Assembly: GCA_003554535.1 (NCBI GenBank)
Contig: PWGT01000113.1
Location: forward strand, 1 to 5,889
DNA length: 5,889 nucleotides
Direction of reading: 5' to 3'
Source: Syntrophomonadaceae bacterium
Lineage (GTDB): Bacteria; Bacillota_D; Dethiobacteria; DTU022; PWGO01
A program made the position numbers and the translations under genes. Below are positions 1 through 5,889 of the stretch, piece after piece (position 1 is the stretch's first letter; every line of letters starts with the position of its first letter). The notes beneath the pieces are model-generated. The model saw only the letters and a program-made list of their open reading frames with translations, had not been told where the DNA came from and did not search any database.

Positions 1-2063
1 CTGCAGCAAGGGTTAATGTAAACGGCAGAATAATTGCAGATGAAATTGTGTTTAACGGTAGCACTCTAAACGTAAGCGGTAGTGAAGATGACTTTGATTT
101 CCTGTCGCGTGAACCGGATGCCCCGCAATTAACCGGCTATTGGATGCCTCGTGAGGATGAGGCGGGTGATGGAAAAGCCAGGCTAAACTGGTCAAAAGTA
201 GATAATGCAGACAGCTACAATTTATACCGGAGCTCGACCGAGGGTGGAGAATATATAAAAATAGAAGAAAATAGATTGAGCAGGGAGTTTGTAGATAAAG
301 AAGTTTCAGAAAACACGGATTACTACTATGTAGTAGAGGCGGTTAACCGGCACGGAGAAAGCCCTCATTCAAATCAATATTATGTTCATAGTGAAGAATG
401 CTACAATCCTTTTAAAGAGTCGGAGCTTGATAAAGATTATTCTGGTAACGGTCTTACTAATAGAGAAGAATTAATAGAGGGGACCCATCCTTTCTTGTGG
501 GATAGTTCCGGGGATGGTTTATCTGATTATGAAGAAATACATTTGTACGGTACTAACCCGCATACACCGGACACTAGTGGTGACGGCATTTTTGATGCTG
601 CTGCGGTTAAGATGGGTCTGGATCCGTTAGAGGAACATAGTATTGGCGAAATAACTACTGAAAAGCATGCTGTATTGGATGATGGCTCAGTTGAGGTAAC
701 TGCTGCAGGTAATGCAAATTTGGAAATTGCTCCACTGCAAGTAAAAAAATCGGATAACTTGGTACTAAAGTCTATCGATGAATTAGTAGGTGATCCGGTT
801 GAAATAACTACCGGTGGTTTTCCAATTGAATCTGCCGAAATACGTATGGAATATAATTTAGACCGCTTGGAGGGTGTCTCGGAAGAGGAGTTAACGATTT
901 ACACTGTAGATACGGAAACCCAGGAAATAATAGAACTGGAGGATGTTGAAGTAGACAAAAATAACAAGGCATTAATTGGAGAAACAGAACATTTTAGCTA
1001 TTTCTTTCCTGCTCCACAAGGTTTAGCAGAAATAATAGGGAAAGTATTAAGTGATATAGTTTTTGTTATAGATCAATCGGGCAGCATGACTACCTATGAC
1101 CCCAACAATACCAGAATTGACGCAGCCAAGATGTTTGTGGAAAATATGCTTGATACTCAAAGAGTAGGCATAGTTGAATTTACTTCATCTGGAAATATAA
1201 AATCTTCTTTAACCGAGGACAAGGAGCAGTTGATTAATACTTTAGATACTATGTATAACCCCAGCGGAGCAACAAATATTACCGATGGATTGCGAAAAGC
1301 AGGTCAATTATTGGAGGAGACCAAAGAAAAAAATAAAGTAGTAGTTCTCTTAACCGATGGGGAGTCTAACAGGGAAAGAGGCCAGGAGTTGCCTATGGCA
1401 CAAGAATTGGCTGATGATGGGGTAATTATAAATACTATTGCCCTGGGCAGTGAAGTTGACCTGGAACTAGTGGAAGAGATAGCTGCTATTTCTGGCGGAA
1501 GCTATAACTTCATTCCTACTGAAGATGATGGAGCCACCCAGGAGGAAGTAGATTTGCTGATTGTAAGCATATATAACTGGTTGTGGCAGAATCTGGGTAT
1601 TATAGATGACACGAAAAAAGACAACGTGTTGCCGCGATCGTGGGGCTTTGGTTTAGCAAATGAGGATTTAAGAAACTGGACAATAAATATTCAAAGTGAG
1701 CTTACAACTGAAGATATTGATATTTCTCCAAAAGAACCTAATATTGATACCACAGGAGTAATAAAAGACGACGACCCTTATGCAAATCTTTATGAAGTGA
1801 AAATAAAAGAAAAAGACATAAGTTTTTTGGATGATTTAGAAAATCTAAACAATGATTTGATTCAAGGCAAAGAATGGGGTTATATTTATGATAATAATAA
1901 GAATATAGCCAATTATTTACTTGATTACTGGGATAACTGCTTGCCTAACAGGGAGGAGCATAAAGTAATACATTATATATTAACACCTGAAGAAAATGAA
2001 CATGGCAAAAAACATATATATACAGTACATGTACTACATACACATTTTGTAGTACTACTTTAA
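1..2063 (+). CDS. Secreted multidomain surface protein with FN3, calcium-loop repeats and vWA domain (5' partial)
   Basis: The frame is open from the first full codon at base 3 to TAA at 2061-2063, so the true start and any signal peptide lie outside the window. The GTG at 48 is internal: the frame continues upstream without a stop and no ribosome site precedes it. Counting residues from that GTG, the order is: FN3-like domain, about 25-113 (ARLNW, YNLYRS, YYYVVEAVN); three calcium-loop (thrombospondin-3/dockerin-like) repeats, about 128-193, with DSSGDGLSD and DTSGDGIFD; a beta-rich ZU5-like stretch, about 200-320, ending in ETEHFSYFF; a vWA domain, about 335-510; and an unassigned C-terminal region to 671. 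The metal-binding MIDAS looks complete: D342-Q-S344-G-S346, T409 in GATN and D437 in LTDGES. vWA domains bind protein ligands through Mg2+, so an extracellular adhesion or scaffolding role is likely; the partner is unknown. No LPXTG sortase motif or CWB2 repeat is visible, so any anchor would be in the missing N-terminus or supplied by a partner. It is the first visible gene of a probable operon with two membrane proteins. Confidence 0.9.
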   Translation, partial: AARVNVNGRIIADEIVFNGSTLNVSGSEDDFDFLSREPDAPQLTGYWMPREDEAGDGKARLNWSKVDNADSYNLYRSSTEGGEYIKIEENRLSREFVDKEVSENTDYYYVVEAVNRHGESPHSNQYYVHSEECYNPFKESELDKDYSGNGLTNREELIEGTHPFLWDSSGDGLSDYEEIHLYGTNPHTPDTSGDGIFDAAAVKMGLDPLEEHSIGEITTEKHAVLDDGSVEVTAAGNANLEIAPLQVKKSDNLVLKSIDELVGDPVEITTGGFPIESAEIRMEYNLDRLEGVSEEELTIYTVDTETQEIIELEDVEVDKNNKALIGETEHFSYFFPAPQGLAEIIGKVLSDIVFVIDQSGSMTTYDPNNTRIDAAKMFVENMLDTQRVGIVEFTSSGNIKSSLTEDKEQLINTLDTMYNPSGATNITDGLRKAGQLLEETKEKNKVVVLLTDGESNRERGQELPMAQELADDGVIINTIALGSEVDLELVEEIAAISGGSYNFIPTEDDGATQEEVDLLIVSIYNWLWQNLGIIDDTKKDNVLPRSWGFGLANEDLRNWTINIQSELTTEDIDISPKEPNIDTTGVIKDDDPYANLYEVKIKEKDISFLDDLENLNNDLIQGKEWGYIYDNNKNIANYLLDYWDNCLPNREEHKVIHYILTPEENEHGKKHIYTVHVLHTHFVVLL
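2031..2055 (+). repeat. Inverted repeat at the 3' end of the vWA gene
   Basis: GTACTACA (2031-2038) and TGTAGTAC (2048-2055) are perfect reverse complements around a 9-base loop. They overlap two self-complementary sites, AGTACATGTACT (2024-2035) and GTAGTACTAC (2049-2058). The stem lies inside the last codons of the vWA gene, 22 bases before the ATG of the next gene. No T-run follows, so it is not a standard terminator. It could affect mRNA stability or coupling to the next gene, or be a chance product of an AT-rich, TAC/GTA-rich tail. Confidence 0.45.
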
Positions 2064-2069
2064 AAAGGT
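2064..2069 (+). promoter_or_regulatory. Ribosome binding site that fixes the 2078 start
   Basis: AAAGGT lies 8 bases before the ATG at 2078, a normal spacing. The in-frame TTG at 2069 begins at the last base of this site and has no ribosome site of its own, so ATG 2078 is preferred. Confidence 0.55.
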
Positions 2070-2077
2070 TGGTATTA

Positions 2078-3112
2078 ATGAAAAAGAAGGTAGTATTAAC
2101 TTTATTTAGCTTATTGATAATAGCTGCAGTTCTGGTATTTGTTTGGAGGATTTATTTTGACGTGAGGCAAAATATTCCAACAATAGATATAGAAACCCGA
2201 TTTGTACTCGATGCTGAAGAAGGATTGAATACTCCTAAGGTAGGAATCTCTTCTTCTGCAGAGGAGTTTGCGGAAACAGAAATTGATCTGGTGGAGCTGA
2301 AACGCTTAAAAGAAGATCTGGTAAAGGCAGATGCTGAAGCTGCTAGTGGAGAAGCTGCTGCCTGGGTGCGGCTAGATGGTTATGATTTACCAGAAGATCT
2401 GTTTAATGTATGCTATGAAGATCTGGGTTACTTTGAATCAAATTATAATTTAAGGGCCGGTTTTTCTCCTACTATAAGGGAGTATGATTGTCAGAAAGGT
2501 ACAATTATTGGTGTTACCAACGTTAGCAACTATAACCTCAAAGCTGTATTAGGAAATGCTCCCCAAAGAAAGTCATACATAAGTATTGTTGAGTGCCTGG
2601 GATTAACGGGAAAAGGATTTCCTCAACCTTTCGTGTTTTTACAGTTAACAAATAAAGAGGTCTTTACCGTAATTTTTCATCCTGACCAGGATGCTGTAAA
2701 GCTTGAAACTAAAGAAAGTGGCCTGGATGTGGAAAAAGTAAACATGGGTATCGGTTTAAGGAACAAAGAGTTCTTTCGAAGTAACCGAGTACATATCATA
2801 GTTCCGCTACATTCGGATCGTAATATTGGTACATACCTGGGAGGAGATACTTCAGTTAAAGGCTATAATAACATAACTGAGGCCTTAAACAAAGAAGTTA
2901 TTACCAAATGGGGAAGATTGAAGGGGTCTGGTCGGCCTCATATTACAGCCTCAAAATTTTTTGGTGTATCTACAAAAGAAGAGAGCAAAAAAGAAGATAG
3001 TATCCGGTTGGTGGGTACCAGAGAGCGCATATTACTTTCGGGGCAGCGAGACGGAAACAACTATGCTCCAGTGGATATGTTTCTGGAATTCAGCTTTTCA
3101 CCTGAAATCTAA
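2078..3112 (+). CDS. Membrane-anchored extracytoplasmic protein of unrecognised family, paralogue A
   Basis: 344 residues from ATG 2078, stopping at TAA 3110-3112. I do not recognise the family. A short basic N-terminus (MKKK) precedes one hydrophobic segment at about residues 5-24 with no evident signal peptidase site, which suggests a signal anchor with the remaining ~315 residues outside the membrane. The exported part begins with a beta-like strand (IPTIDIETRFVL, 33-44), then an acidic, Ala/Glu/Lys-rich helical stretch (about 61-92), then a mixed domain to the C-terminus. It matches the next gene along its length: AAWVRLDGYDLPEDLF (94-109), SNYNL (121-125), SYISIVECLGLT (166-177, with C173), the MGIGLRNKEFF block (223-233), and the C-terminal YAPVDMFLEFSF (329-340). 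Only 14 bases separate it from the vWA gene and 23 from its paralogue, so co-transcription is likely. No catalytic motif is visible; a structural, adhesive or assembly role beside the vWA protein is an inference. Confidence 0.88.
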   Translation: MKKKVVLTLFSLLIIAAVLVFVWRIYFDVRQNIPTIDIETRFVLDAEEGLNTPKVGISSSAEEFAETEIDLVELKRLKEDLVKADAEAASGEAAAWVRLDGYDLPEDLFNVCYEDLGYFESNYNLRAGFSPTIREYDCQKGTIIGVTNVSNYNLKAVLGNAPQRKSYISIVECLGLTGKGFPQPFVFLQLTNKEVFTVIFHPDQDAVKLETKESGLDVEKVNMGIGLRNKEFFRSNRVHIIVPLHSDRNIGTYLGGDTSVKGYNNITEALNKEVITKWGRLKGSGRPHITASKFFGVSTKEESKKEDSIRLVGTRERILLSGQRDGNNYAPVDMFLEFSFSPEI

Positions 3113-3122
3113 AGGCTTACCG

Positions 3123-3128
3123 GGAGGC
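3123..3128 (+). promoter_or_regulatory. Ribosome binding site that fixes a TTG start
   Basis: GGGAGG-type site (GGAGGC at 3123-3128) lies 7 bases before TTG 3136. The first in-frame ATG (3169-3171) would begin inside the hydrophobic segment and lose the basic residues, so TTG is the better start. Confidence 0.75.
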
Positions 3129-3135
3129 TAATTTA

Positions 3136-4287
3136 TTGAGTAGAAAAAAAATACTTATACTCCTTTTAATGTTAATATTTATTATACTGGCTTTATTAAT
3201 AATTGTTAACTTGGGTTATTTTCGAGAAAAACCGTCGATACAGTTAGATATGAAGTATACTCTTAATACAAAAGGGTCTGGTTTTGATACTGATAAAAGT
3301 TTAAAGCTAGTAAGCGCTCCTGAAGCAGAAGAGTTAGAAATAGAGCCAAATGAGCTAGTATATTTAAACAAAATGATGGAGGCCTATCTGGCTAAAAAAA
3401 ATGACCATATCAGGCTAAGTAAAGAAATAGAGCAGTTGAAAAAAACAGAGGAATTTAACCAGAGCATTTCTTCATGGATAGAGCTGGAAAATCATCCACT
3501 ACCCCGTGATTTGTTTGAGCTGCCGGAGGAAAAGCCTGGTGTTTTGGGCACTACCTATAACGTGAAAAATGCTTTTATACCTGAAGAACTAAAGCATAAT
3601 CATCTAGAGGGAAAGTTGATCAGTGCCGTTACTGTGCGCAGATCAAACTTGAAAACACTGATTACCCCTAAAACTTCTGATGACATCAAGACACATATAT
3701 ATATTATAAATTGCCGTGGATTGACCGAGGATTCTGAGGCATTTGATAGAAAAAGTATTTCTTCAATTATAGAAGTAAGATTATTCACAACCTTTATACA
3801 TGACTCCGCTGGAGATAAAGTGATGCTGGATGTTGTAGATAGAAGTAGAAGTTATATAAGGGTAGATGATCGGGGGTTAGAATTGTCTGATCTCCTAATG
3901 GGGATAAAACTGAAAGATAAAGATGTTTTTTGTAGACACTATAGTAGGCAAGAATATAATTTACCTTTTTGTGCTCTCTCACAAGTATCCAATATTGAAG
4001 AGATGGAAAGCATAAAGCAGGTTTTAGATGAAGGGAAGGTCAAGCAACTAACTTTGCATAACAGATTTTACACATATTATGAGATATATACCGGAGATTT
4101 TCAGGAACAGGCCCGGCTGGAACACTATGGCCATCCTAAACAGTTCATTGGAACAGCAATGCCGGAAGAAATGTTGGAGGCATCCTTAGATACGGAACGA
4201 TTTTCTCTATATGGTAAGGTTAACCAGGAGGGTGACAGTTATGCAGCAGATGTATTTTTAGAATTAAGCTTTACTATTAAAGACTAG
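3136..4287 (+). CDS. Membrane-anchored extracytoplasmic protein of unrecognised family, paralogue B
   Basis: 383 residues from TTG 3136 to TAG 4285-4287. The N-terminus MSRKK plus a very hydrophobic Leu/Ile-rich segment (about 6-26) is a signal anchor; the rest is predicted outside the membrane. It is the diverged tandem paralogue of the preceding gene. Matching blocks are KPSIQLDMKYTL (32-43), SSWIELENHPLPRDLF (112-127), TTYNV (139-143), GKLISAVTVRRSNLKTLI (159-176), THIYIINCRGLT (186-197, whose C193 corresponds to C173 of the neighbour), the MGIKLKDKDVF block (255-265) and YAADVFLELSF (369-379). It is longer mainly through a Lys/Glu/Leu-rich helical, possibly coiled-coil insert at about 72-108 and a Tyr-rich stretch near 305-335 (HNRFYTYYEIYTG). 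No enzymatic motif is seen and the family is not recognised. Retention of two diverged copies suggests a heteromeric pair or related binding specificities, which is inference. The same reading frame continues past the TAG into a LuxR-type HTH fragment. Confidence 0.88.
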   Translation: MSRKKILILLLMLIFIILALLIIVNLGYFREKPSIQLDMKYTLNTKGSGFDTDKSLKLVSAPEAEELEIEPNELVYLNKMMEAYLAKKNDHIRLSKEIEQLKKTEEFNQSISSWIELENHPLPRDLFELPEEKPGVLGTTYNVKNAFIPEELKHNHLEGKLISAVTVRRSNLKTLITPKTSDDIKTHIYIINCRGLTEDSEAFDRKSISSIIEVRLFTTFIHDSAGDKVMLDVVDRSRSYIRVDDRGLELSDLLMGIKLKDKDVFCRHYSRQEYNLPFCALSQVSNIEEMESIKQVLDEGKVKQLTLHNRFYTYYEIYTGDFQEQARLEHYGHPKQFIGTAMPEEMLEASLDTERFSLYGKVNQEGDSYAADVFLELSFTIKD

Positions 4288-4328
4288 GAAAAACAAAATG
4301 CATTATTATTGGAACAAATTCAGATAAT

Positions 4329-4362
4329 ACCCAAAATGGAATATATAGGCACTGTTTTGGGT
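4329..4362. repeat. 8-base inverted repeat spanning the ATG of the HTH fragment
   Basis: ACCCAAAA (4329-4336) and TTTTGGGT (4355-4362) are perfect reverse complements separated by 18 bases. The left arm ends on the A of the ATG at 4336. No T-run follows. It may be a weak hairpin or chance in an AT-rich segment. Confidence 0.3.
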
Positions 4363-4488
4363 GTTGATCAACTCGGTATAAGCGAAAGGACTGTTAAATA
4401 CCACATCCAGAGTGCGGTAGATAAGTTACAGTTGCAAAATCGGCAGCAACTAATCAGCTTTGCCTCCAAAGCGGGTTTGTTGGAGTAG
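4336..4488 (+). pseudogene. Truncated LuxR/NarL-type HTH domain (regulator remnant)
   Basis: The ATG at 4336 opens a 50-codon frame ending at TAG 4486-4488. The same frame is open back to the TAG of the preceding gene (4285-4287). The core, GISERTVKYHIQSAVDKLQ, is the recognition-helix half of a GerE/LuxR HTH. It is followed by the usual NRQQLISFASKAGLLE ending, which matches the typical 'nR.qli.fA.kaGll' C-terminus of NarL/FixJ response regulators. The first half of the domain (the 'L..RE.EVL.L.A.G.snkEIA' segment) is absent: the upstream residues (MEYIGTVLGVDQ) do not match it, and there is no receiver domain. No good ribosome site precedes the ATG. The simplest reading is the 3' end left by deletion of a response regulator. 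A functional micro-HTH or a readthrough tail of the preceding protein is possible but less likely. In full-length relatives this domain binds DNA in the cytoplasm. Confidence 0.65.
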
Positions 4489-4517
4489 AAACTTGAAATA
4501 TATTGCCAAATATTCTT

Positions 4518-4550
4518 TAACCCTGTCTATTAAGACAGGGTTATTTTTTT
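4518..4550 (+). terminator. Strong intrinsic terminator
   Basis: An 11-base perfect stem (TAACCCTGTCT at 4518-4528 with AGACAGGGTTA at 4533-4543) closes a 4-base ATTA loop and is followed by seven T (4544-4550). It ends transcription of the left-hand block, 29 bases after the stop of the HTH fragment, and separates that block from the CWB2 gene. Confidence 0.93.
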
Positions 4551-4557
4551 GGGGAGC

Positions 4558-4566
4558 TGCTATAAT
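4558..4566 (+). promoter_or_regulatory. Extended -10 promoter candidate for the CWB2 gene
   Basis: TGCTATAAT is a perfect extended -10 element (TGN plus TATAAT) just after the terminator. A -35 box at the usual distance would fall in the terminator stem and none fits well, but extended -10 promoters can work without one. Transcription would start near 4573 and give a leader of about 70 bases. Nothing else in 4551-4644 matches both consensus boxes convincingly. Confidence 0.45.
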
Positions 4567-4608
4567 TGTTTTACAGTTCTTGTTTCTGTTTTAATCAAAA
4601 TCTTTATT

Positions 4609-4628
4609 ATATGACTATATATGACTAT
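4609..4628 (+). repeat. Exact 10-base tandem repeat in the leader
   Basis: ATATGACTAT occurs twice without a gap (4609-4618 and 4619-4628), and ends one base before the ribosome binding site. A 10-base period places both copies on the same face of the helix, so it could be an operator half-site pair; it could also be a simple slippage duplication. Confidence 0.7.
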
Positions 4629-4629
4629 G

Positions 4630-4637
4630 AAAGGAGG
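4630..4637 (+). promoter_or_regulatory. Strong ribosome binding site of the CWB2 gene
   Basis: AAAGGAGG, a full match to the anti-Shine-Dalgarno complement, lies 7 bases before ATG 4645 and fixes that start. Its strength suggests high expression, as expected for a surface protein. Confidence 0.9.
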
Positions 4638-4644
4638 GAAATAA

Positions 4645-5889
4645 ATGAGCAAAAGATTAAGAAAACCTATGACTTTAGTTATCCTGTGTATCATCGTTTT
4701 ACTATTTGCCGGTGCCTCCTTTGTTAAAGCTGAAGAACTTGAAGAAAACAAGCAGTTAACTAAGCGCCTTTCTGGCCAGGATCGCTACGAAACAGCTGCA
4801 GTTAGTGCCTTAGAAGCCTACGATCAGGTTGACAGGGTGATTCTTGCCAGGGGGGATCAGCTTTTTGACGCTTTGACAGGAAGTGTATTGGCAGGAGCGC
4901 TGGACGCGCCGATTTTATTGACTATGCCTGACAAGCTTCATGAAAAAACCTCCGAGGCAATAACTGTTCTGGGGGCAGAGGAGGTAGTCATCCTGGGAGG
5001 AGATGGTGCTGTTTCGCCAGTGGTGGCTGAGGAGGTGGCTGACTTAGAGATAGGAGTTAAGAGAATAGCCGGATCAGATCGCTATGAAACTGCGGCGGTT
5101 GTCGCAGGGCAGGTTGAGGAGGAGCTTGGTAACAGCTTTGGTAATCAAGCCTTTATTGTCAGCGGAGGTGATATCCCGGATGCCATGGCTGTCGGCCCCT
5201 ATGCGGCTGCCAACGGGAAGCCTATTTTGTTGGTTCAAAAAGATTCTATTCCCGAAGGGACTGCTGCAGCGATAGATGAGCTGGGCATTGATAAAATGAC
5301 TGTTATCGGCGGCCCTGCTATTGTGGGCGAGAACGTGAAAAATGTTTTAAATGTTGAACGTGTTTATGGTGCTGACCGTTATGAAACCAGCGTTGAAATT
5401 GCTAAAACATATTTTGATGCGCCGGACAAAGTAATAATTGCCAGCGGTAATAACAATAATATTGTCGATGCGTTGACAGGCAGCTACCTGGGAGCCAAAT
5501 TGAATGCCCCAATTCTTTACAGCTACAGGGAGCACTTACCCCCCGTGGTGAAGGAGCATCTTAAGGGTATCATGACAGAAAGCACCGGTGCCTATGTCTT
5601 GGGAGGCACTGGAGCTTTGAGCAAGGTACTGCAGGCAGATATTTCTAATACTCTTTTGCTGCAGGGTAAGTCTCAGGTATTGGGCCGGGTATTTGTTGGA
5701 AATCCGATTATAGATGCAGAAGTGGCTATCTATAACCTCAAGGGAGACTTGGTGTATCAGTCGGAAAAAGCGGTAACTGGTGAATTTGGTTCTTTCCGGA
5801 TTGCAGTTAAAGATCTTCCCTCTGATTTTAGAATTGTGGTTGAAGGTGGGAAATACCTGGGCGAAAACTTTGCAGATAAGCTCATGGCA
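4645..5889 (+). CDS. Secreted cell-wall-binding (CWB2) repeat protein (3' partial)
   Basis: 415 codons from ATG 4645 without a stop; the gene runs off the right edge. A classic signal peptide is present: basic MSKRLRK, a hydrophobic core at about 10-26, and probable cleavage after VKA (A29). Three CWB2 repeats (PF04122-type) follow, at about 41-135, 140-235 and 239-335. Each opens with a G-x-DRYET motif (D46, D145, D244; exactly 99 residues apart) and carries an ALTG/AMAVG-type segment and a V(I/L)GG strand (VVILGGDGAVS, TVIGGPAIV, AYVLGGTGALS). In C. difficile, three such modules bind an anionic cell-wall polymer and hold surface-layer proteins non-covalently on the wall; the same anchoring role is expected here. 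From about residue 343 a new beta domain begins (LGRVFVGNPIIDAEVAIYNLKGDLVYQ, then GEFGSFRIAV and FRIVVEGGKYLG), like carboxypeptidase-regulatory/prealbumin-like domains, probably the start of the functional part. The gene is monocistronic on its left side, with its own promoter candidate and a strong ribosome site, and is more G+C-rich than the preceding operon. Confidence 0.95.
   Translation, partial: MSKRLRKPMTLVILCIIVLLFAGASFVKAEELEENKQLTKRLSGQDRYETAAVSALEAYDQVDRVILARGDQLFDALTGSVLAGALDAPILLTMPDKLHEKTSEAITVLGAEEVVILGGDGAVSPVVAEEVADLEIGVKRIAGSDRYETAAVVAGQVEEELGNSFGNQAFIVSGGDIPDAMAVGPYAAANGKPILLVQKDSIPEGTAAAIDELGIDKMTVIGGPAIVGENVKNVLNVERVYGADRYETSVEIAKTYFDAPDKVIIASGNNNNIVDALTGSYLGAKLNAPILYSYREHLPPVVKEHLKGIMTESTGAYVLGGTGALSKVLQADISNTLLLQGKSQVLGRVFVGNPIIDAEVAIYNLKGDLVYQSEKAVTGEFGSFRIAVKDLPSDFRIVVEGGKYLGENFADKLMA

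Noticed and set aside
1..6. CTGCAG (PstI site) at the window edge as a cloning boundary
   Set aside because: The same hexamer occurs several times inside the window (for example near 702 and 5632), so it is not evidence of a fragment end.
48..50. GTG as the start of the vWA gene
   Set aside because: The frame is open upstream to the window edge, no ribosome binding site precedes it, and no signal peptide follows it; the gene is 5' truncated by the window.
2024..2058. Stem near the end of the vWA gene as a terminator
   Set aside because: It has a short AT-rich stem, lacks a following T-run and is 22 bases from the next start, so transcription probably continues.
2069..2077. TTG start three codons before ATG 2078
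   Set aside because: It begins at the last base of the only ribosome site and would add VL before the basic MKKK; ATG 2078 has the correct spacing.
3600..3982. Two minus-strand open frames of 62 codons opposite paralogue B
   Set aside because: They lie wholly inside a well-supported + strand gene, have no ribosome sites and show no recognisable domain.
4560..4751. Minus-strand open frame of 63 codons covering the CWB2 promoter and signal peptide
   Set aside because: It overlaps the promoter, ribosome site and signal-peptide codons of the + strand gene and its hydrophobicity is the mirror of AT-rich leader sequence.
5084..5275. 63-codon + strand frame inside the CWB2 gene
   Set aside because: It is an alternative frame of the CWB2 coding sequence with no domain and no ribosome site.
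5347..5535. 62-codon minus-strand frame opposite the third CWB2 repeat
   Set aside because: It is the antisense of a conserved repeat with no independent evidence.

Overview
The window looks like part of a chromosome of a low-to-moderate GC Gram-positive bacterium (Firmicutes/Clostridia-like). The reasons are: strong GGAGG-type ribosome binding sites, TTG and ATG starts, a compact hairpin plus T-run terminator, a secreted protein with three cell-wall-binding (CWB2, PF04122-type) repeats, and a large surface protein combining fibronectin III, calcium-loop repeats and a von Willebrand A (vWA) domain. The species cannot be fixed from the sequence. All supported genes are on the + strand and all but one appear to act outside the membrane.

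Left block (1-4287): a likely three-gene operon. The first gene enters from the left edge with its start and signal peptide missing. It encodes a secreted FN3 / calcium-loop / beta-domain / vWA protein ending at 2063. After 14 bases comes a single-pass membrane protein (2078-3112). After 23 more bases comes a longer, diverged paralogue of it (3136-4287). The two paralogues share a membrane anchor and at least six matching blocks over their full length, but I recognise no named family. My inference is that the vWA protein and the two anchored proteins work together at the cell surface.

Middle (4288-4644, 357 bases without a full-length gene): directly after the stop of the second paralogue, in the same reading frame, lies the 3' end of a LuxR/NarL-type DNA-binding domain (to 4488). 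It looks like the remnant of a lost regulator. A strong intrinsic terminator follows (4518-4550), then an extended -10 promoter candidate (4558-4566), an exact 10-base tandem repeat (4609-4628) and a strong ribosome binding site (4630-4637).

Right block (4645-5889): a separately transcribed secreted protein with a clear signal peptide, three CWB2 repeats spaced exactly 99 residues apart, and the start of a carboxypeptidase-regulatory-like beta domain. It runs off the right edge. Its base composition is visibly richer in G+C than the block to its left.

No tRNA, rRNA, CRISPR array, insertion sequence or minus-strand gene could be supported.
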